DNA of 64,000 bases. Origin: Cellulomonas sp. S1-8 (lineage in GTDB: Bacteria > Actinomycetota > Actinomycetes > Actinomycetales > Cellulomonadaceae). The position numbers and the translations under genes are program-made. Of the stretch, positions 32,363 to 42,096 are shown in pieces. The notes beneath the pieces are model-generated. The model did no database searches, was not told where the DNA came from, and saw only the letters and a list, made by a program, of their open reading frames with translations. The DNA lies in NCBI RefSeq assembly GCF_026184235.1, contig NZ_CP110806.1:992001-1056000 (forward strand), read 5' to 3'. Each line of letters opens with the position of its first letter. The first letter of the stretch is position 1.

Positions 32363-33616
32363 ATGGGGAGATTCCGCGCGACCACGTCCTGCACCTCGGC
32401 ACGCCGGGTGGTGATCGGCCTGCTCGCCTCGGTGCTGGTCGCGACGTCGACATCGGCCACCGCGGCGGCGACGTCGAGCACCGCGGGAGAGACCAGCCGT
32501 GTCGACCTCGGCCGCCTGCTCGTGCCCCGCCTGGTCGATCTCGGTGTGCCCGCGGCGACCAGCTCCGCCTCCTACGTCACCGAGTCCGGGTTCGTCGTCG
32601 GGACCTCGGCCGACCACGGCGCGTCCCCGCGGATCTTCCGCTGGAAGGGGGGACGGACCACCTTCCTGCCGGGCGACGTGGTGTGGCACCACCTCGTGGA
32701 CGTCAACGAGCGCGGCCAGGTCCTGGTCGACGGCAGCCGCGACGGCCGCCACGTCGCCCTGCTGTGGCAGCCCGACGGTACCGTGGTCGACCTCTTCCCG
32801 GACCTCGAGTGGGCGTCCGGCCGCGACCTGAACAACCTCGGCGTGGTGGCCGCCGGCGTCAGCGTCGACGGGGAGCAGCGGGCCATGACCTGGGACGACG
32901 GCCGTGTGCGCGACCTCGGCGCCGTGGGCCCGGGGACGGACGTGTCGAAGGTCAACGACGCAGGCGTCGTGATCGGCAGCGCCTACCTGCCGGACCGGAG
33001 CTCACGCGCGTACGTCTGGCGTGACGGTGCGCTCTCGCTCCTGCCGGTGCCGGACGGGGTGACCTCGACCGCGTTCCTGGTCAACGAGCGCGGTGACGTC
33101 GTCGGCAGCGTCGACGGCCTGTCGCCGGACCACGGGCGCTTCCCCCAGAACGTCGTCTGGGAGCGCGGCGAGACGCTCCGGGACCTGGCCACGCCCGGGC
33201 TCAGCGTCGTCGCCCTCAACGAACGCGGCGTCATGGCGGGGTACCGGAACCGGGCGCTGACCGAGGACGCACCGCACCACCCCGTGGTCGTCGACCACCG
33301 GGGCGTCACCGACCTCCGGACACCACGCGGCGGGCCCGGTGCGGCGACGGCCCTCAACGACCTGGGCGTCGTCGTCGGCTCCGAGGTGCGCGGGACCGAT
33401 CGGTCCCAGGCGGTCGCGTGGGTCCTCGGCTTCCCGATCGAGCTGGGCGGCCCGACGGGGCGACCCCTGCCGCGCTGGTCCTCGGTGGCGGACGTCACCA
33501 ACCGGGGGCGCGCGGTGGGAGCAGCGGAGCTGCCGACGGACGGCGGCACCTCACTCCGTGCCGTGATGTGGGACCTCGTGCCCACCAAGAAGCAGATCGA
33601 GGCAGTGCTGCCCTGA
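32363..33616 (+). CDS. HAF-repeat protein, exported
   Basis: The 417-residue protein (ATG 32363) has a signal peptide (RRVVIGLLASVLVATSTSATA, cut near ATAAA) and then about eight repeats of the HAF type, each with V-N-(E/D/N)-x-G-x-V-V-G and an FRWKGG/VWRDG turn; a beta-propeller is expected. It is the complete paralogue of the truncated gene at 1-1112, sharing LVDLGVP, GYRN/GYEM and QAVAWVLGFPIELGGP in the same order. It lies between tRNA-Ala and the DUF4132 operon. Function is unknown. Confidence 0.78.
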   Translation: MGRFRATTSCTSARRVVIGLLASVLVATSTSATAAATSSTAGETSRVDLGRLLVPRLVDLGVPAATSSASYVTESGFVVGTSADHGASPRIFRWKGGRTTFLPGDVVWHHLVDVNERGQVLVDGSRDGRHVALLWQPDGTVVDLFPDLEWASGRDLNNLGVVAAGVSVDGEQRAMTWDDGRVRDLGAVGPGTDVSKVNDAGVVIGSAYLPDRSSRAYVWRDGALSLLPVPDGVTSTAFLVNERGDVVGSVDGLSPDHGRFPQNVVWERGETLRDLATPGLSVVALNERGVMAGYRNRALTEDAPHHPVVVDHRGVTDLRTPRGGPGAATALNDLGVVVGSEVRGTDRSQAVAWVLGFPIELGGPTGRPLPRWSSVADVTNRGRAVGAAELPTDGGTSLRAVMWDLVPTKKQIEAVLP

Positions 33617-33729
33617 GCGACCGTGCCGCTTCCTCTGACCACGAGGCAGCAGCAGCAGCCCTCGGCGTCCCGCCGCGAGCACCACCCGTTCGCCGTGGCG
33701 GACCGGACCTGCGTGTCGGCGGCCGCCGC

Positions 33730-33735
33730 TACGCT
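33730..33735 (+). promoter_or_regulatory. -10 box before the DUF4132-MoxR-SWIM operon
   Basis: TACGCT lies 29 bases before ATG 33765. A clear -35 box is not visible. GGGGAG (33753-33758) is the ribosome-binding site of the first gene. No other promoter-like gap exists up to 47736. Confidence 0.35.
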
Positions 33736-33764
33736 CGCGAGGGATCGACACCGGGGAGCTGACG

Positions 33765-36700
33765 ATGGCGTTGTTCGGGATCGGACGACGTCCGGAGGCT
33801 GACGACGGGCCCGGGCGCGCGTGGTCGAAGGCCCTGGGAAACGTGGTCGCACCGCTCCCGGACGCGCGCGGGATCGCGGACTACGTGCTGACGGGACGCG
33901 ACCCCGCCCCCCTGGTCGGGCTGCGGGCCGCCACCAGCACCATGCTGCCCTCGTGGCTGCAGTCCCCGCTGACCCAGCCGGGTGTCGACCCGGCGGCGCT
34001 GCGGACCCTGTACGGCGGGTTCGGCGGGGTCGACGCGAGCGTCCTGCGGCGATGGGGGCACGTGCTCGACGCGATCCAGGGCAGCCTGGGGGCCTGGGGG
34101 ACGACGACCGCGCCGGTCGCCGGCGCGTACTGGGCCGACCTGATGATCGCCCACATGATCGCCGCCACCCCCGTCGGCGGGCCCCTGCCTGCCACCCTCG
34201 CCGACCTCGCCCGCATCGCCGCCGTGGACGGGGTCGGCCCGCGCGACGTCGTCGCCGCGCTGCTCACGGCCCCCACCGAGGTGCGCTACCACCGCTGGTC
34301 GTGCGCCACGCTGGGTCGGCTGCCCGGCCTCGGCGACGCGCTGCTCGAGCACCGCGACCTGGTCACGACGCCCCTGACGACGGGGCAGGTCGACGAGCGG
34401 CTCTGGCTGCTGGACATCGTCGGAGCGGCGCTGCCGGACGACCGGCTCGACGCCGTCGCCGACGCGCTCGCACAGGCGGCGGCGACGGCGAGCGCCCCGG
34501 TCCGGGAGCGGGCCGAGCAGGTCCTGGTGCGCGCGCCCGGGGCGGCCGCCGCTCTGCGGACCGTCGCGCTGGAGGGCGACGCCCCGTCACGCGGCCGAGC
34601 CCTCGAGCTGCTCGCGCAGCAGCCCGACCAGCTCGGGTGGGCCCGCACGACTGCCCTGGCCGACCGCGCCGCGCGCGTGCGGGGCCTCGTCGCACAGTGG
34701 GACGAGGCGGCGGCCGCCGCCCACCTGCCGGACGACGACCTGGTGCTCGACCCGCTGCCACCGATCCGCTGGGCGGTACCCCGGCCGGCCGCCGAGGCGT
34801 GCGCACGGCGCCTGGTCGACGACCTGGTCGCCGTGATCAGCGCCGAGAACGAGCGCCGGCTCGCGCACCAGCAGCAGGGGCACGGGCAGGCGTACAGGGA
34901 GCCGGGGCCCCCCGCGCGGACGTACCGGGACGTCGTCTCCCTCCTCGTCTCCGACGCGCCGCCCCCGACGACCCCGAGCGTGACGGTGCTGTTCTGGACC
35001 GCGACGCGCGCACTCGAGAAGCTGGCGGCCGACGGGGCGCTCGACGCCGTGAGCGCGGTCAAGCTGGTCGCGGCGCTCGACCTGCTCGACAAGAACCACG
35101 GGAACGGCGGGGGCGGTCTGGTCGTCGCGGCCGTGCACGCCAGGACCGGTGCGCCGGACCTGCGCACCCTGCGGGCGATGTACGACCAGATGGGTCTGGA
35201 CGGGCGCGCGGTCGTCTGGCGCGCCTACTCCCGCTCCTTCGGGTCGCGCGTGGGTCGCACCTGGGACGACGCGGACGTCTGGCCGTTCGTCGCCGAGAAC
35301 GTCGACTGGATCATGGGCGACGCGTCCAGCAGCTGGGACGTCGACGACCTCGCGCGGTTCCGCGCCGTGGCGATCCTGCCGCGCCTGCCGGCGCGGCTCG
35401 TCGAGCACCTCCTGACGCTCGCCCTCGGCACCCGCAAGACCCTGCGTGGCCCGGCGCAGGAGGCCCTGGCCGGTACCCCGGAGCTCGCGCTGCGGGCCGC
35501 CACGGGCCTCGTCGACGGTCGGACCGAGACCCGGCTGGTGGCGGCGCAGTGGCTGACGCGGCTCGCGGACGCGTCGGCTCTGCCCGCCCTGCAGGCCGCG
35601 TGGGCGAAGGAGCGGCAGGACGTGGTCCGCGGCGCCCTGCTCGACGCGCTCCTCGCCGTCGGTGAGCGCGCGGAGACCTACCTCGACCCGCGGGCCACGA
35701 GCGTGACCGCCGCGAGGGCGGTCGCCAAGGGGCTGCCGGCCGCGCTGGCGTGGTGCGCGTGGGACACCGTCCCCGAGGTCCGGTGGGCGTCGTCGGGCCA
35801 GGCCGTGCCGCGCGAGGTCGTGCAGTGGCTCTGCGCGACCGCGGTCAAGGCGAAGTCACCCGAGCCGGACGCGGTGCTGCGGCAGTACGCGTCGCTGTTC
35901 GACACCGCGGACCGGGAACGCCTCGCGCACCACCTGCTCACCGGGTGGCTGCGCGCCGACACCCTGCCGCACCCCCCGGCCGAGGCCGAGGACCGTGCCC
36001 GCCAGGAGGCCGCGGGCGGCCATCGGTGGCTGACGGACCCCCACGGCCCGTACCCGGGCCTGACGGTCGAGCAGCTCACCGCGGCCCTCCTGCCCGGGTA
36101 CCTGCGTCAGCCCGCGGGCTCGGAGATCGCGAGCAAGGGGGTGCTCGCGGTGGTCGCCGCGTGCGGGGGTCGCGACGTCGTCGCCCCGGTCGAGCGGTAC
36201 CTGCGCGAGTGGTACGGCCAACGCGCCGCCCAGGGCAGGGCCCTGATCGCGATGCTGGCGTGGGTCGAGGACCCGTCGGCCACCCAGCTCGTCCTGGCGA
36301 TCGGCTCGCGGTTCCGCACCCGGAGCTTCCAGGAGGAGGCCGTCGCTCAGGCCGCCGCGCTGGCCGAGCGCAAGGGCTGGACGGTCGACGAGCTCGCCGA
36401 CCGGACCATCCCGACCGGCGGGTTCGACGACGACGGCGTGCTCGAGCTGCCCTACGGGCCGCGGACGTTCGTGGCCCGGCTGCTGCCCGACCTGACGGTG
36501 GAGGTGCGCGACCCCGACGGCAAGGCGGTCAAGACGTTGCCGCCACCACGTCATTCGGACGACGCCGACCAGGCCAAGGAGTCCCGCAAGGCGCTCACCG
36601 CGGCGAAGAAGGACGTGCGGACGATCGCCGACCTGCAGCAGCGGCGGCTCTACGAGGCCCTGTGCACCGAACGGTCCTGGTCCGCCGAGGACTGGCGGCG

Positions 36701-37367
36701 CTACCTGTGCGCGCACCCCGTGCTCGGGCCCGCCGTCCGACGGCTCGTCTGGGTGGCGAGCATCGAGGGCGCGGACCCGGTCGTGTTCCGTCCCCTCGAC
36801 GACGGCACCCTCACCGACGTCGACGACGAGCCGGTGACCCTGCCGGCCGGGGCGCGGGTGCGTCTCGCGCACGACAGCGTCCTGACACCCGACCAGGTGA
36901 CCGCGTGGACCGCGCACCTGGCCGACTACGAGATCTCGCCGCTCTTCCCGCAGCTCGGTCGAGGGCTGCGCGCCGTGACCGAGCAGGACCGGGTGCGCCG
37001 CGAGCTCGACGACGTCGAGGGACACCTGCTCGGGTCGTACGCCCTGCGGGGCCGCGCCACGCGGCTCGGCTACACGCGGGGACCCACGGAGGACGCGGGC
37101 TGGTTCTACTCCTACGTCAAGCGGTTCCCGACGCTCGCGATCGACGCCGAGATCGGGTTCACGGGGAGCTTCCTGCCGGAGCAGGACCGCACGGTGGCCC
37201 TGCGCGCGCTCTCGTTCCACCGTCCGGGGCCCGACGGCCGAGCCGAGCCGCTCACCCTCGGCGACGTGCCGGCGGTCCTGGTCTCCGAGTGCTGGCACGA
37301 CCTCGCCCAGCTGGCCGCGCAGGGCACCGGGTTCGACCCGGACTGGCAGAAGAAGACGGAGTACTGA
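33765..37367 (+). CDS. DUF4132 protein, copy A (YehI/MolR-like)
   Basis: The 1200-residue protein is helical and Ala/Leu-rich over most of its length (HEAT-like repeats, for example RAVLEL-type pairs at residues 250-330 and 580-650). The DUF4132 domain occupies about residues 935-1090: LYEALCTERSWSAEDWRRYLCAHPVLGPAVRRLVW, VFRPLDDGTLTDVDDEPVTL, AWTAHLADYEISPLFPQLGRGL. No catalytic motif is evident. E. coli YehI (once MolR) carries the same domain and adjoins yehL-M-P-Q. It is probably a large scaffold or adaptor of the AAA+ machine encoded downstream. Confidence 0.85.
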   Translation: MALFGIGRRPEADDGPGRAWSKALGNVVAPLPDARGIADYVLTGRDPAPLVGLRAATSTMLPSWLQSPLTQPGVDPAALRTLYGGFGGVDASVLRRWGHVLDAIQGSLGAWGTTTAPVAGAYWADLMIAHMIAATPVGGPLPATLADLARIAAVDGVGPRDVVAALLTAPTEVRYHRWSCATLGRLPGLGDALLEHRDLVTTPLTTGQVDERLWLLDIVGAALPDDRLDAVADALAQAAATASAPVRERAEQVLVRAPGAAAALRTVALEGDAPSRGRALELLAQQPDQLGWARTTALADRAARVRGLVAQWDEAAAAAHLPDDDLVLDPLPPIRWAVPRPAAEACARRLVDDLVAVISAENERRLAHQQQGHGQAYREPGPPARTYRDVVSLLVSDAPPPTTPSVTVLFWTATRALEKLAADGALDAVSAVKLVAALDLLDKNHGNGGGGLVVAAVHARTGAPDLRTLRAMYDQMGLDGRAVVWRAYSRSFGSRVGRTWDDADVWPFVAENVDWIMGDASSSWDVDDLARFRAVAILPRLPARLVEHLLTLALGTRKTLRGPAQEALAGTPELALRAATGLVDGRTETRLVAAQWLTRLADASALPALQAAWAKERQDVVRGALLDALLAVGERAETYLDPRATSVTAARAVAKGLPAALAWCAWDTVPEVRWASSGQAVPREVVQWLCATAVKAKSPEPDAVLRQYASLFDTADRERLAHHLLTGWLRADTLPHPPAEAEDRARQEAAGGHRWLTDPHGPYPGLTVEQLTAALLPGYLRQPAGSEIASKGVLAVVAACGGRDVVAPVERYLREWYGQRAAQGRALIAMLAWVEDPSATQLVLAIGSRFRTRSFQEEAVAQAAALAERKGWTVDELADRTIPTGGFDDDGVLELPYGPRTFVARLLPDLTVEVRDPDGKAVKTLPPPRHSDDADQAKESRKALTAAKKDVRTIADLQQRRLYEALCTERSWSAEDWRRYLCAHPVLGPAVRRLVWVASIEGADPVVFRPLDDGTLTDVDDEPVTLPAGARVRLAHDSVLTPDQVTAWTAHLADYEISPLFPQLGRGLRAVTEQDRVRRELDDVEGHLLGSYALRGRATRLGYTRGPTEDAGWFYSYVKRFPTLAIDAEIGFTGSFLPEQDRTVALRALSFHRPGPDGRAEPLTLGDVPAVLVSECWHDLAQLAAQGTGFDPDWQKKTEY
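36363..36457 (+). repeat. 95-bp segment identical to one in copy B
   Basis: This segment (from GCCGAGCGCAAGGGCTGG to CTACGG, encoding ERKGWTVDELADRTIPTGGF and the following residues) is identical at every base to 39974-40068, although the flanks of the two genes differ at many synonymous sites. Confidence 0.9.
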
Positions 37368-37369
37368 CC

Positions 37370-40300
37370 GTGGGCATCTTCGGACGGGGTCGACGACGCC
37401 CGGACGCCGACGGGACGGCCCCGGGAACGTGGGTCCGGGACCTGCGGTCGGTCGTCTCAGCGCTCCCCGACGCGCGCGGCGTCGCGGACTACGTGCTGAC
37501 CGGGGGTGACCCCGGGCCCGTGACGGCGCTGACGCGGCCGCCGGGCGTCCCGCACGAGGCGTGGGTCCCGAACCCGTACCGCACGGACGGCCCCGTCGAC
37601 CTGGCCGCCCTGCGGTCCCTGTACGCGGGGTTCGCCGGCGTCGACGCCGCGGTCCTGCGCCGCTGGGCCCACGTCCTGGACGCGCTCCGGGCCCCGATGC
37701 CGGGCTGGCGGAGCACGGTGGCGCCGCTGGCCGGCGAGCAGTGGCACGACCTGGTGCTCATGCACGTGGTCGCGGTCACCCCCGGCACCGAGCCGCTGCC
37801 CGTGACCTTCGCCGCCCTGGCCCGCGTCGCCGCGGTGGACGCGACGACCCCTCGCGACCTCGTCACCGCGCTGCTGTCGCCCACCGAGCCGGCGCGCTAC
37901 TTCCACCGGTACGACGCCGTGCACGTCGGCCGGCTGCCCGGGCTCGGCGATGTGCTCGTCGAGCACCACGACCTGGTCGCGGCCGCCCTGACCACGCGAG
38001 AGGTCGACACCCGGGTCGTGCTCCTCGAGATCGTCGACAGCGCGCTGACGGACGACCGGCTCGCATCCGTCGTCGACGTCCTGGCGGACCTGGCGACCAT
38101 CTCGAACGCGCGACTCCGGGAACGCGCCGAGCCGATGCTCGCGCGCGCGCCCGGGGCGGCCGGCGCGCTCCGGACCGTCGCGGTGGAGGGCAGCCCCGGA
38201 TCGCGCGCCCGCGCGCTCGAGCTGCTGGCCCAGCAGCCGGACCAGCGCGAGTGGGCCCGTGGCACCGCGCTGGCCGACCGTGCGGCGAGCGTGCAGGACC
38301 TGGTCGTGCGGTGGGACGCCGCGGCCACGCTCGCGGACCTCACGCAGGACGACGTGCACCCCGGCCCGCTGGCCGCGATCGTGTGGGCCGTCCCCCCGGA
38401 GTCGGCGCAGGCGTGCGCCCGGCGTCTGGTCGACGACCTCACGGAGGTGATCGCGCACCAGAACCACGTGCGACGCTCGAACCCCCGGTACGGCGGGACG
38501 CCGCTGCAGACGCTGCCGACGGAGCGCACGTACCACGACCTCGTCGCCCTGCTCGTCGCCGACTCACCACCGTCGCCCGATCCGGTCGTCGCGGCGTGGC
38601 ACGGGACAGCGACGGACGCGCTTCAGGGGATGGCCCGGGACGGCCTGCTCGACGCCGCGAGCGCGGTCAAGCTCGCGGCCGCGCTCGACCTGATCACCCC
38701 CGGCTACGGGCGGGGCACGTGCGACACCACCTTCCACCTCGTGCACGCCCTGACCGGCGGACCGGACCTGCGCACGCTGCAGGCCATGCTCGACCAGTCG
38801 GGCGCCGACGGTCGCGCACTGATCTGGCGCTCCTACTGCAGCCGCTACGGGGTGCGACTGGGGCGCACGTGGGACCCGGCGGAGGTGTGGCCGTTCGTCG
38901 CGGACAACCTCGACTGGATCATGGCCGACACGTCCGGCGACGAGTGGGCCGTCGACGACCTCGCGCCGTTCGCCGCGTTCGCCACCCTGCCGCACCTGCC
39001 CGCGCGGCTCGTGGAGCACCTCCTCGGGCTCGCGGTCGGGACGCCCAAGGCGCGGCGCGCACCCGCGCAGGCGGCCTTGGTCGGCACCCCCGGCATCGCC
39101 GCGCGGGCGGCGGCCCGGCTGACGGACACCCGCGCCGACGTGCGGATCGCCACCGCGCACTGGCTGGCGCGCCTCGCGGACCCGACGGTGCTGCCCGCCC
39201 TGCAGGCGGCCTGGGCCAAGGAGCGGCAGGACGTGGTGCGCGGTGCCCTGCTCGACGCGCTGGTCGCGGTCGGTGAGCGCGCCGAGACGTACCTCGACCC
39301 GCAGGCCACGAGCCGGACCGCCGCCAAGGCTCTCGCCAAGGGTCTGCCCGCGGCCCTGGCGTGGTGCGCGTGGGAGGCCGTCCCGCAGGTGCGGTGGGCG
39401 TCGTCGGGCGCGGTCGTGCCGCGGGAGGTCGTGCAGTGGCTGTGCGCGACGGCGGTCCGGTCGAGGTCGGCCGAGCCGGACGCGGTGCTGCGGCAGTACG
39501 CCGCCCTCTTCGACCGCGACGACCGGGAGCGGCTCGCGCACCACCTGCTGACGTCGTGGGTGCACGCGGACACCAGGACGCTCACCCCGGCGGAGGCGGA
39601 GGACCAGGCGCGGGCGAGCGCGACCGTCCACCACGGGTGGATGACGGCGTCGGGCAGCCCGTACGCGGGCATGACGGTCGAGCAGCTCGCCGCCGCCACC
39701 CTGCCCGACCACCTGGGCCAACCGGCCGGGTCGCAGGCCGCGAGCAAGGGCGTCCTCGCCGTCGTCGCGGCGTGCGGCGGCCGGGAGGTCGTCGCCCCGG
39801 CCGAGCGGTACCTGCGGACCTGGTACGGCCGGCGTCCCGCCCAGGGCAAGGCCCTGATCGCGATGCTGGCCTGGGTCGACGACCCCTCGGCCACCCAGCT
39901 CGTGCTCGCGATGGGTTCACGGTTCCGCACCAGGAGCTTCCAGGACGAGGCGATCACCCAGGCCGCCGCCCTCGCCGAGCGCAAGGGCTGGACGGTCGAC
40001 GAGCTCGCCGACCGGACCATCCCGACCGGCGGGTTCGACGACGACGGCGTGCTCGAGCTGCCCTACGGCCCGCGGACCTTCGTCGCCCGGCTCCTGCCCG
40101 ACCTGACCGTCGACCTGCGCGACCCCGACGGCAAGCCGATCACGACCCTGCCGCCGCCGCGTCGGACGGACGACGAGGACCAGGCAAAGGAGTCGAGGAA
40201 GGCGCTCACGGCCGCGAAGAAGGACGTGAAGACGATCGCGGACCTCCAGCAGCGACGCCTGTACGAGGCGCTGTGCACGGAACGCTCCTGGTCGGTGGGG

Positions 40301-40990
40301 GACTGGCAGCGCTACCTGGCCGCCCACCCCGTGGTCGGGCCCGCGATCCGACGGGTGGTGTGGGTGGCCACCGACGCGGGAGCCGCGGACGGCACCGGGC
40401 CCGTCGTGTTCCGCCCGCTCGACGACGGCACGCTGACGGACGTCGACGACGAGCCGGTGACCCTGGCGCCCACGGCGCGGGTCCGTGTCGCGCACGACAG
40501 CATCCTGACCGGCGACCAGGTCACGGCGTGGACCGCGCACCTGGCGGACTACCAGATCACCCCGCTCTTCGCGCAGCTGGGCCGCGGGGTGCACACCGTG
40601 GACGAGCAGGACCTCACGCGGGACGTGCTGAGGGACTTCGAGGGCCACGTGCTCGGGGCGTTCGCGTTGCGACGGCACGCACTGCGCCTCGGGTACGCCC
40701 GCGGCCCGGCGGAGGACGGTGCGTGGTTCGCGTCCTACACCAAGCGGTTCCCGACGCTCGGGATCGTCGCGCACCTCGACTTCAGCGGGAACGACCTGCC
40801 GGAGCAGGACCGGGCGGTGGCGCTGCGGGCGCTGGGGTTCTCCCGCCAGCGTCCCGGCGCCGATCTCGAGCCCCTCACCCTCGGCGACGTGCCGACGGTC
40901 CTGCTCTCCGAGTGCTGGCACGACCTGCGCGACCTGGCCGCGCAGGGCACCGGGTTCGACCCGGACTGGGCGACGAAGACGGAGTTCTGA
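37370..40990 (+). CDS. DUF4132 protein, copy B
   Basis: The 1206-residue paralogue of copy A starts at GTG 37370, two bases after the copy A stop. It keeps the whole layout: GIFGRGRRR start, DARGVADYVLTGGDPGP, the helical repeats, and the DUF4132 domain with LYEALCTERSWSVGDWQRYLAAHPVVGPAIRRVVW. Similarity is highest in the C-terminal 450 residues and lower in the N-terminal half, which suggests conserved contact with one partner and a changed one at the other end. Single DUF4132 genes are usual in this neighbourhood; a tandem pair is not. Confidence 0.85.
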   Translation: MGIFGRGRRRPDADGTAPGTWVRDLRSVVSALPDARGVADYVLTGGDPGPVTALTRPPGVPHEAWVPNPYRTDGPVDLAALRSLYAGFAGVDAAVLRRWAHVLDALRAPMPGWRSTVAPLAGEQWHDLVLMHVVAVTPGTEPLPVTFAALARVAAVDATTPRDLVTALLSPTEPARYFHRYDAVHVGRLPGLGDVLVEHHDLVAAALTTREVDTRVVLLEIVDSALTDDRLASVVDVLADLATISNARLRERAEPMLARAPGAAGALRTVAVEGSPGSRARALELLAQQPDQREWARGTALADRAASVQDLVVRWDAAATLADLTQDDVHPGPLAAIVWAVPPESAQACARRLVDDLTEVIAHQNHVRRSNPRYGGTPLQTLPTERTYHDLVALLVADSPPSPDPVVAAWHGTATDALQGMARDGLLDAASAVKLAAALDLITPGYGRGTCDTTFHLVHALTGGPDLRTLQAMLDQSGADGRALIWRSYCSRYGVRLGRTWDPAEVWPFVADNLDWIMADTSGDEWAVDDLAPFAAFATLPHLPARLVEHLLGLAVGTPKARRAPAQAALVGTPGIAARAAARLTDTRADVRIATAHWLARLADPTVLPALQAAWAKERQDVVRGALLDALVAVGERAETYLDPQATSRTAAKALAKGLPAALAWCAWEAVPQVRWASSGAVVPREVVQWLCATAVRSRSAEPDAVLRQYAALFDRDDRERLAHHLLTSWVHADTRTLTPAEAEDQARASATVHHGWMTASGSPYAGMTVEQLAAATLPDHLGQPAGSQAASKGVLAVVAACGGREVVAPAERYLRTWYGRRPAQGKALIAMLAWVDDPSATQLVLAMGSRFRTRSFQDEAITQAAALAERKGWTVDELADRTIPTGGFDDDGVLELPYGPRTFVARLLPDLTVDLRDPDGKPITTLPPPRRTDDEDQAKESRKALTAAKKDVKTIADLQQRRLYEALCTERSWSVGDWQRYLAAHPVVGPAIRRVVWVATDAGAADGTGPVVFRPLDDGTLTDVDDEPVTLAPTARVRVAHDSILTGDQVTAWTAHLADYQITPLFAQLGRGVHTVDEQDLTRDVLRDFEGHVLGAFALRRHALRLGYARGPAEDGAWFASYTKRFPTLGIVAHLDFSGNDLPEQDRAVALRALGFSRQRPGADLEPLTLGDVPTVLLSECWHDLRDLAAQGTGFDPDWATKTEF
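39974..40068 (+). repeat. 95-bp segment identical to one in copy A
   Basis: This is the partner of 36363-36457, 3611 bases downstream and in the same orientation. Confidence 0.9.
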
Positions 40991-40992
40991 CC

Positions 40993-42096
40993 ATGACCGC
41001 CGACCCGACCACCCCCGTCCTGCGCGCACCGGCCGAGGTGCAGTTCGCCGCCGAGCTCGCGGCCCTCGCCACCGCCGACACCGGCAGCCGACCCGCCGGG
41101 TGGCGCCTGACGCCGCGCGCCGTCCGCGCCTTCGTCGTCGGGGACCGGGCGCTCGGGGTGACCCGCAAGTTCTACGGCGACGACGCGCTCGTCGACCGGT
41201 GCGTCGTCACGCTCATGAGCAGCCGGGGGCTGCTGCTGGTCGGTGAGCCCGGGACGGCCAAGTCGATGCTGTCCGAGCTGTTCGCCGCCGCGGTCTCCGG
41301 CGACTCGACCTGCACGGTGCAGGGCAGCTCCGGCACGACCGACGACCAGATCACCTACTCCTGGAACTACGCGCTGCTGCTCGCCGAGGGCCCCACGCCC
41401 CGCGCCCTGGTCCGCGGGCCGCTGCACCGGGCCATGACCGACGGTGCCGTGTGCCGCTTCGAGGAGGTCACGCGCGTCCAGCCGGAGATCCAGGACGTCC
41501 TCATCGGCGTGATGTCGGACAAGGTGCTGCACGTCCCCGAGCTGGGCGGCCCCGAGGCCGTCGTGTTCGCCGCCCGCGGGTTCAACATCCTGGCCACCGC
41601 GAACCTGCGCGACCGCGGCGTCCACGAGATGTCGAGCGCGCTGAAGCGCCGGTTCAACTTCGAGACCGTGCGCCCCATCCGCGACCGGGACCTCGAACGC
41701 CGGCTCATCCTGGAGCAGACGGCCGAGCTGCTCGCGCACGCCGACATCGACACCCGGCTGACCCCGGACGTCGTGGACCTGCTGGTCACGGCCTTCCACG
41801 ACCTGCGCGACGGGGTCACGGCCGACGGGGTCGCGGTCGAGCGGCCGACCGCCGTGATGAGCTCCGCCGAGGCGGTCGCCGTCGGGTACGCCGCGGCGTT
41901 GGACGCCCACTGGTTCGGGGACGGCGATGTCGGCGGCGCGCACGTCGCGCGGCAGCTCATCGGCACCGTGCTCAAGGACAACCCCGAGGACGGCACGAAG
42001 CTGCAGCACTACTTCGACGTCGTCGTGCGACCGCGCGCGAAGAAGGACCGGCGCTGGAGGTCAGTCCTGGAGACCCGCGGAGAGCTCGACCGTTGA
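40993..42096 (+). CDS. MoxR-type AAA+ ATPase (YehL-like)
   Basis: The 367-residue protein starts at ATG 40993, two bases after the DUF4132 stop. Walker A is GEPGTAKS (Gly84-Ser91, Lys90). The Walker B position reads VCRFEEVTRVQPEIQ (Glu157-Glu158), and ILATANLRDRGVHEMSSALKRRFNF supplies sensor 1 and the arginine finger region. MoxR ATPases remodel partner proteins together with VWA proteins, as in MoxR/CoxE or RavA/ViaA; the VWA partner here is two genes downstream. The VWA-MoxR pairing is well known; its target in this cluster is not. Confidence 0.9.
   Translation: MTADPTTPVLRAPAEVQFAAELAALATADTGSRPAGWRLTPRAVRAFVVGDRALGVTRKFYGDDALVDRCVVTLMSSRGLLLVGEPGTAKSMLSELFAAAVSGDSTCTVQGSSGTTDDQITYSWNYALLLAEGPTPRALVRGPLHRAMTDGAVCRFEEVTRVQPEIQDVLIGVMSDKVLHVPELGGPEAVVFAARGFNILATANLRDRGVHEMSSALKRRFNFETVRPIRDRDLERRLILEQTAELLAHADIDTRLTPDVVDLLVTAFHDLRDGVTADGVAVERPTAVMSSAEAVAVGYAAALDAHWFGDGDVGGAHVARQLIGTVLKDNPEDGTKLQHYFDVVVRPRAKKDRRWRSVLETRGELDR

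Noticed and set aside
35750-37369. N-terminal extension of DUF4132 copy B by 540 codons
   Set aside because: It overlaps copy A in another frame and encodes Arg/Pro-rich sequence without homology; GTG 37370 matches the start of copy A.
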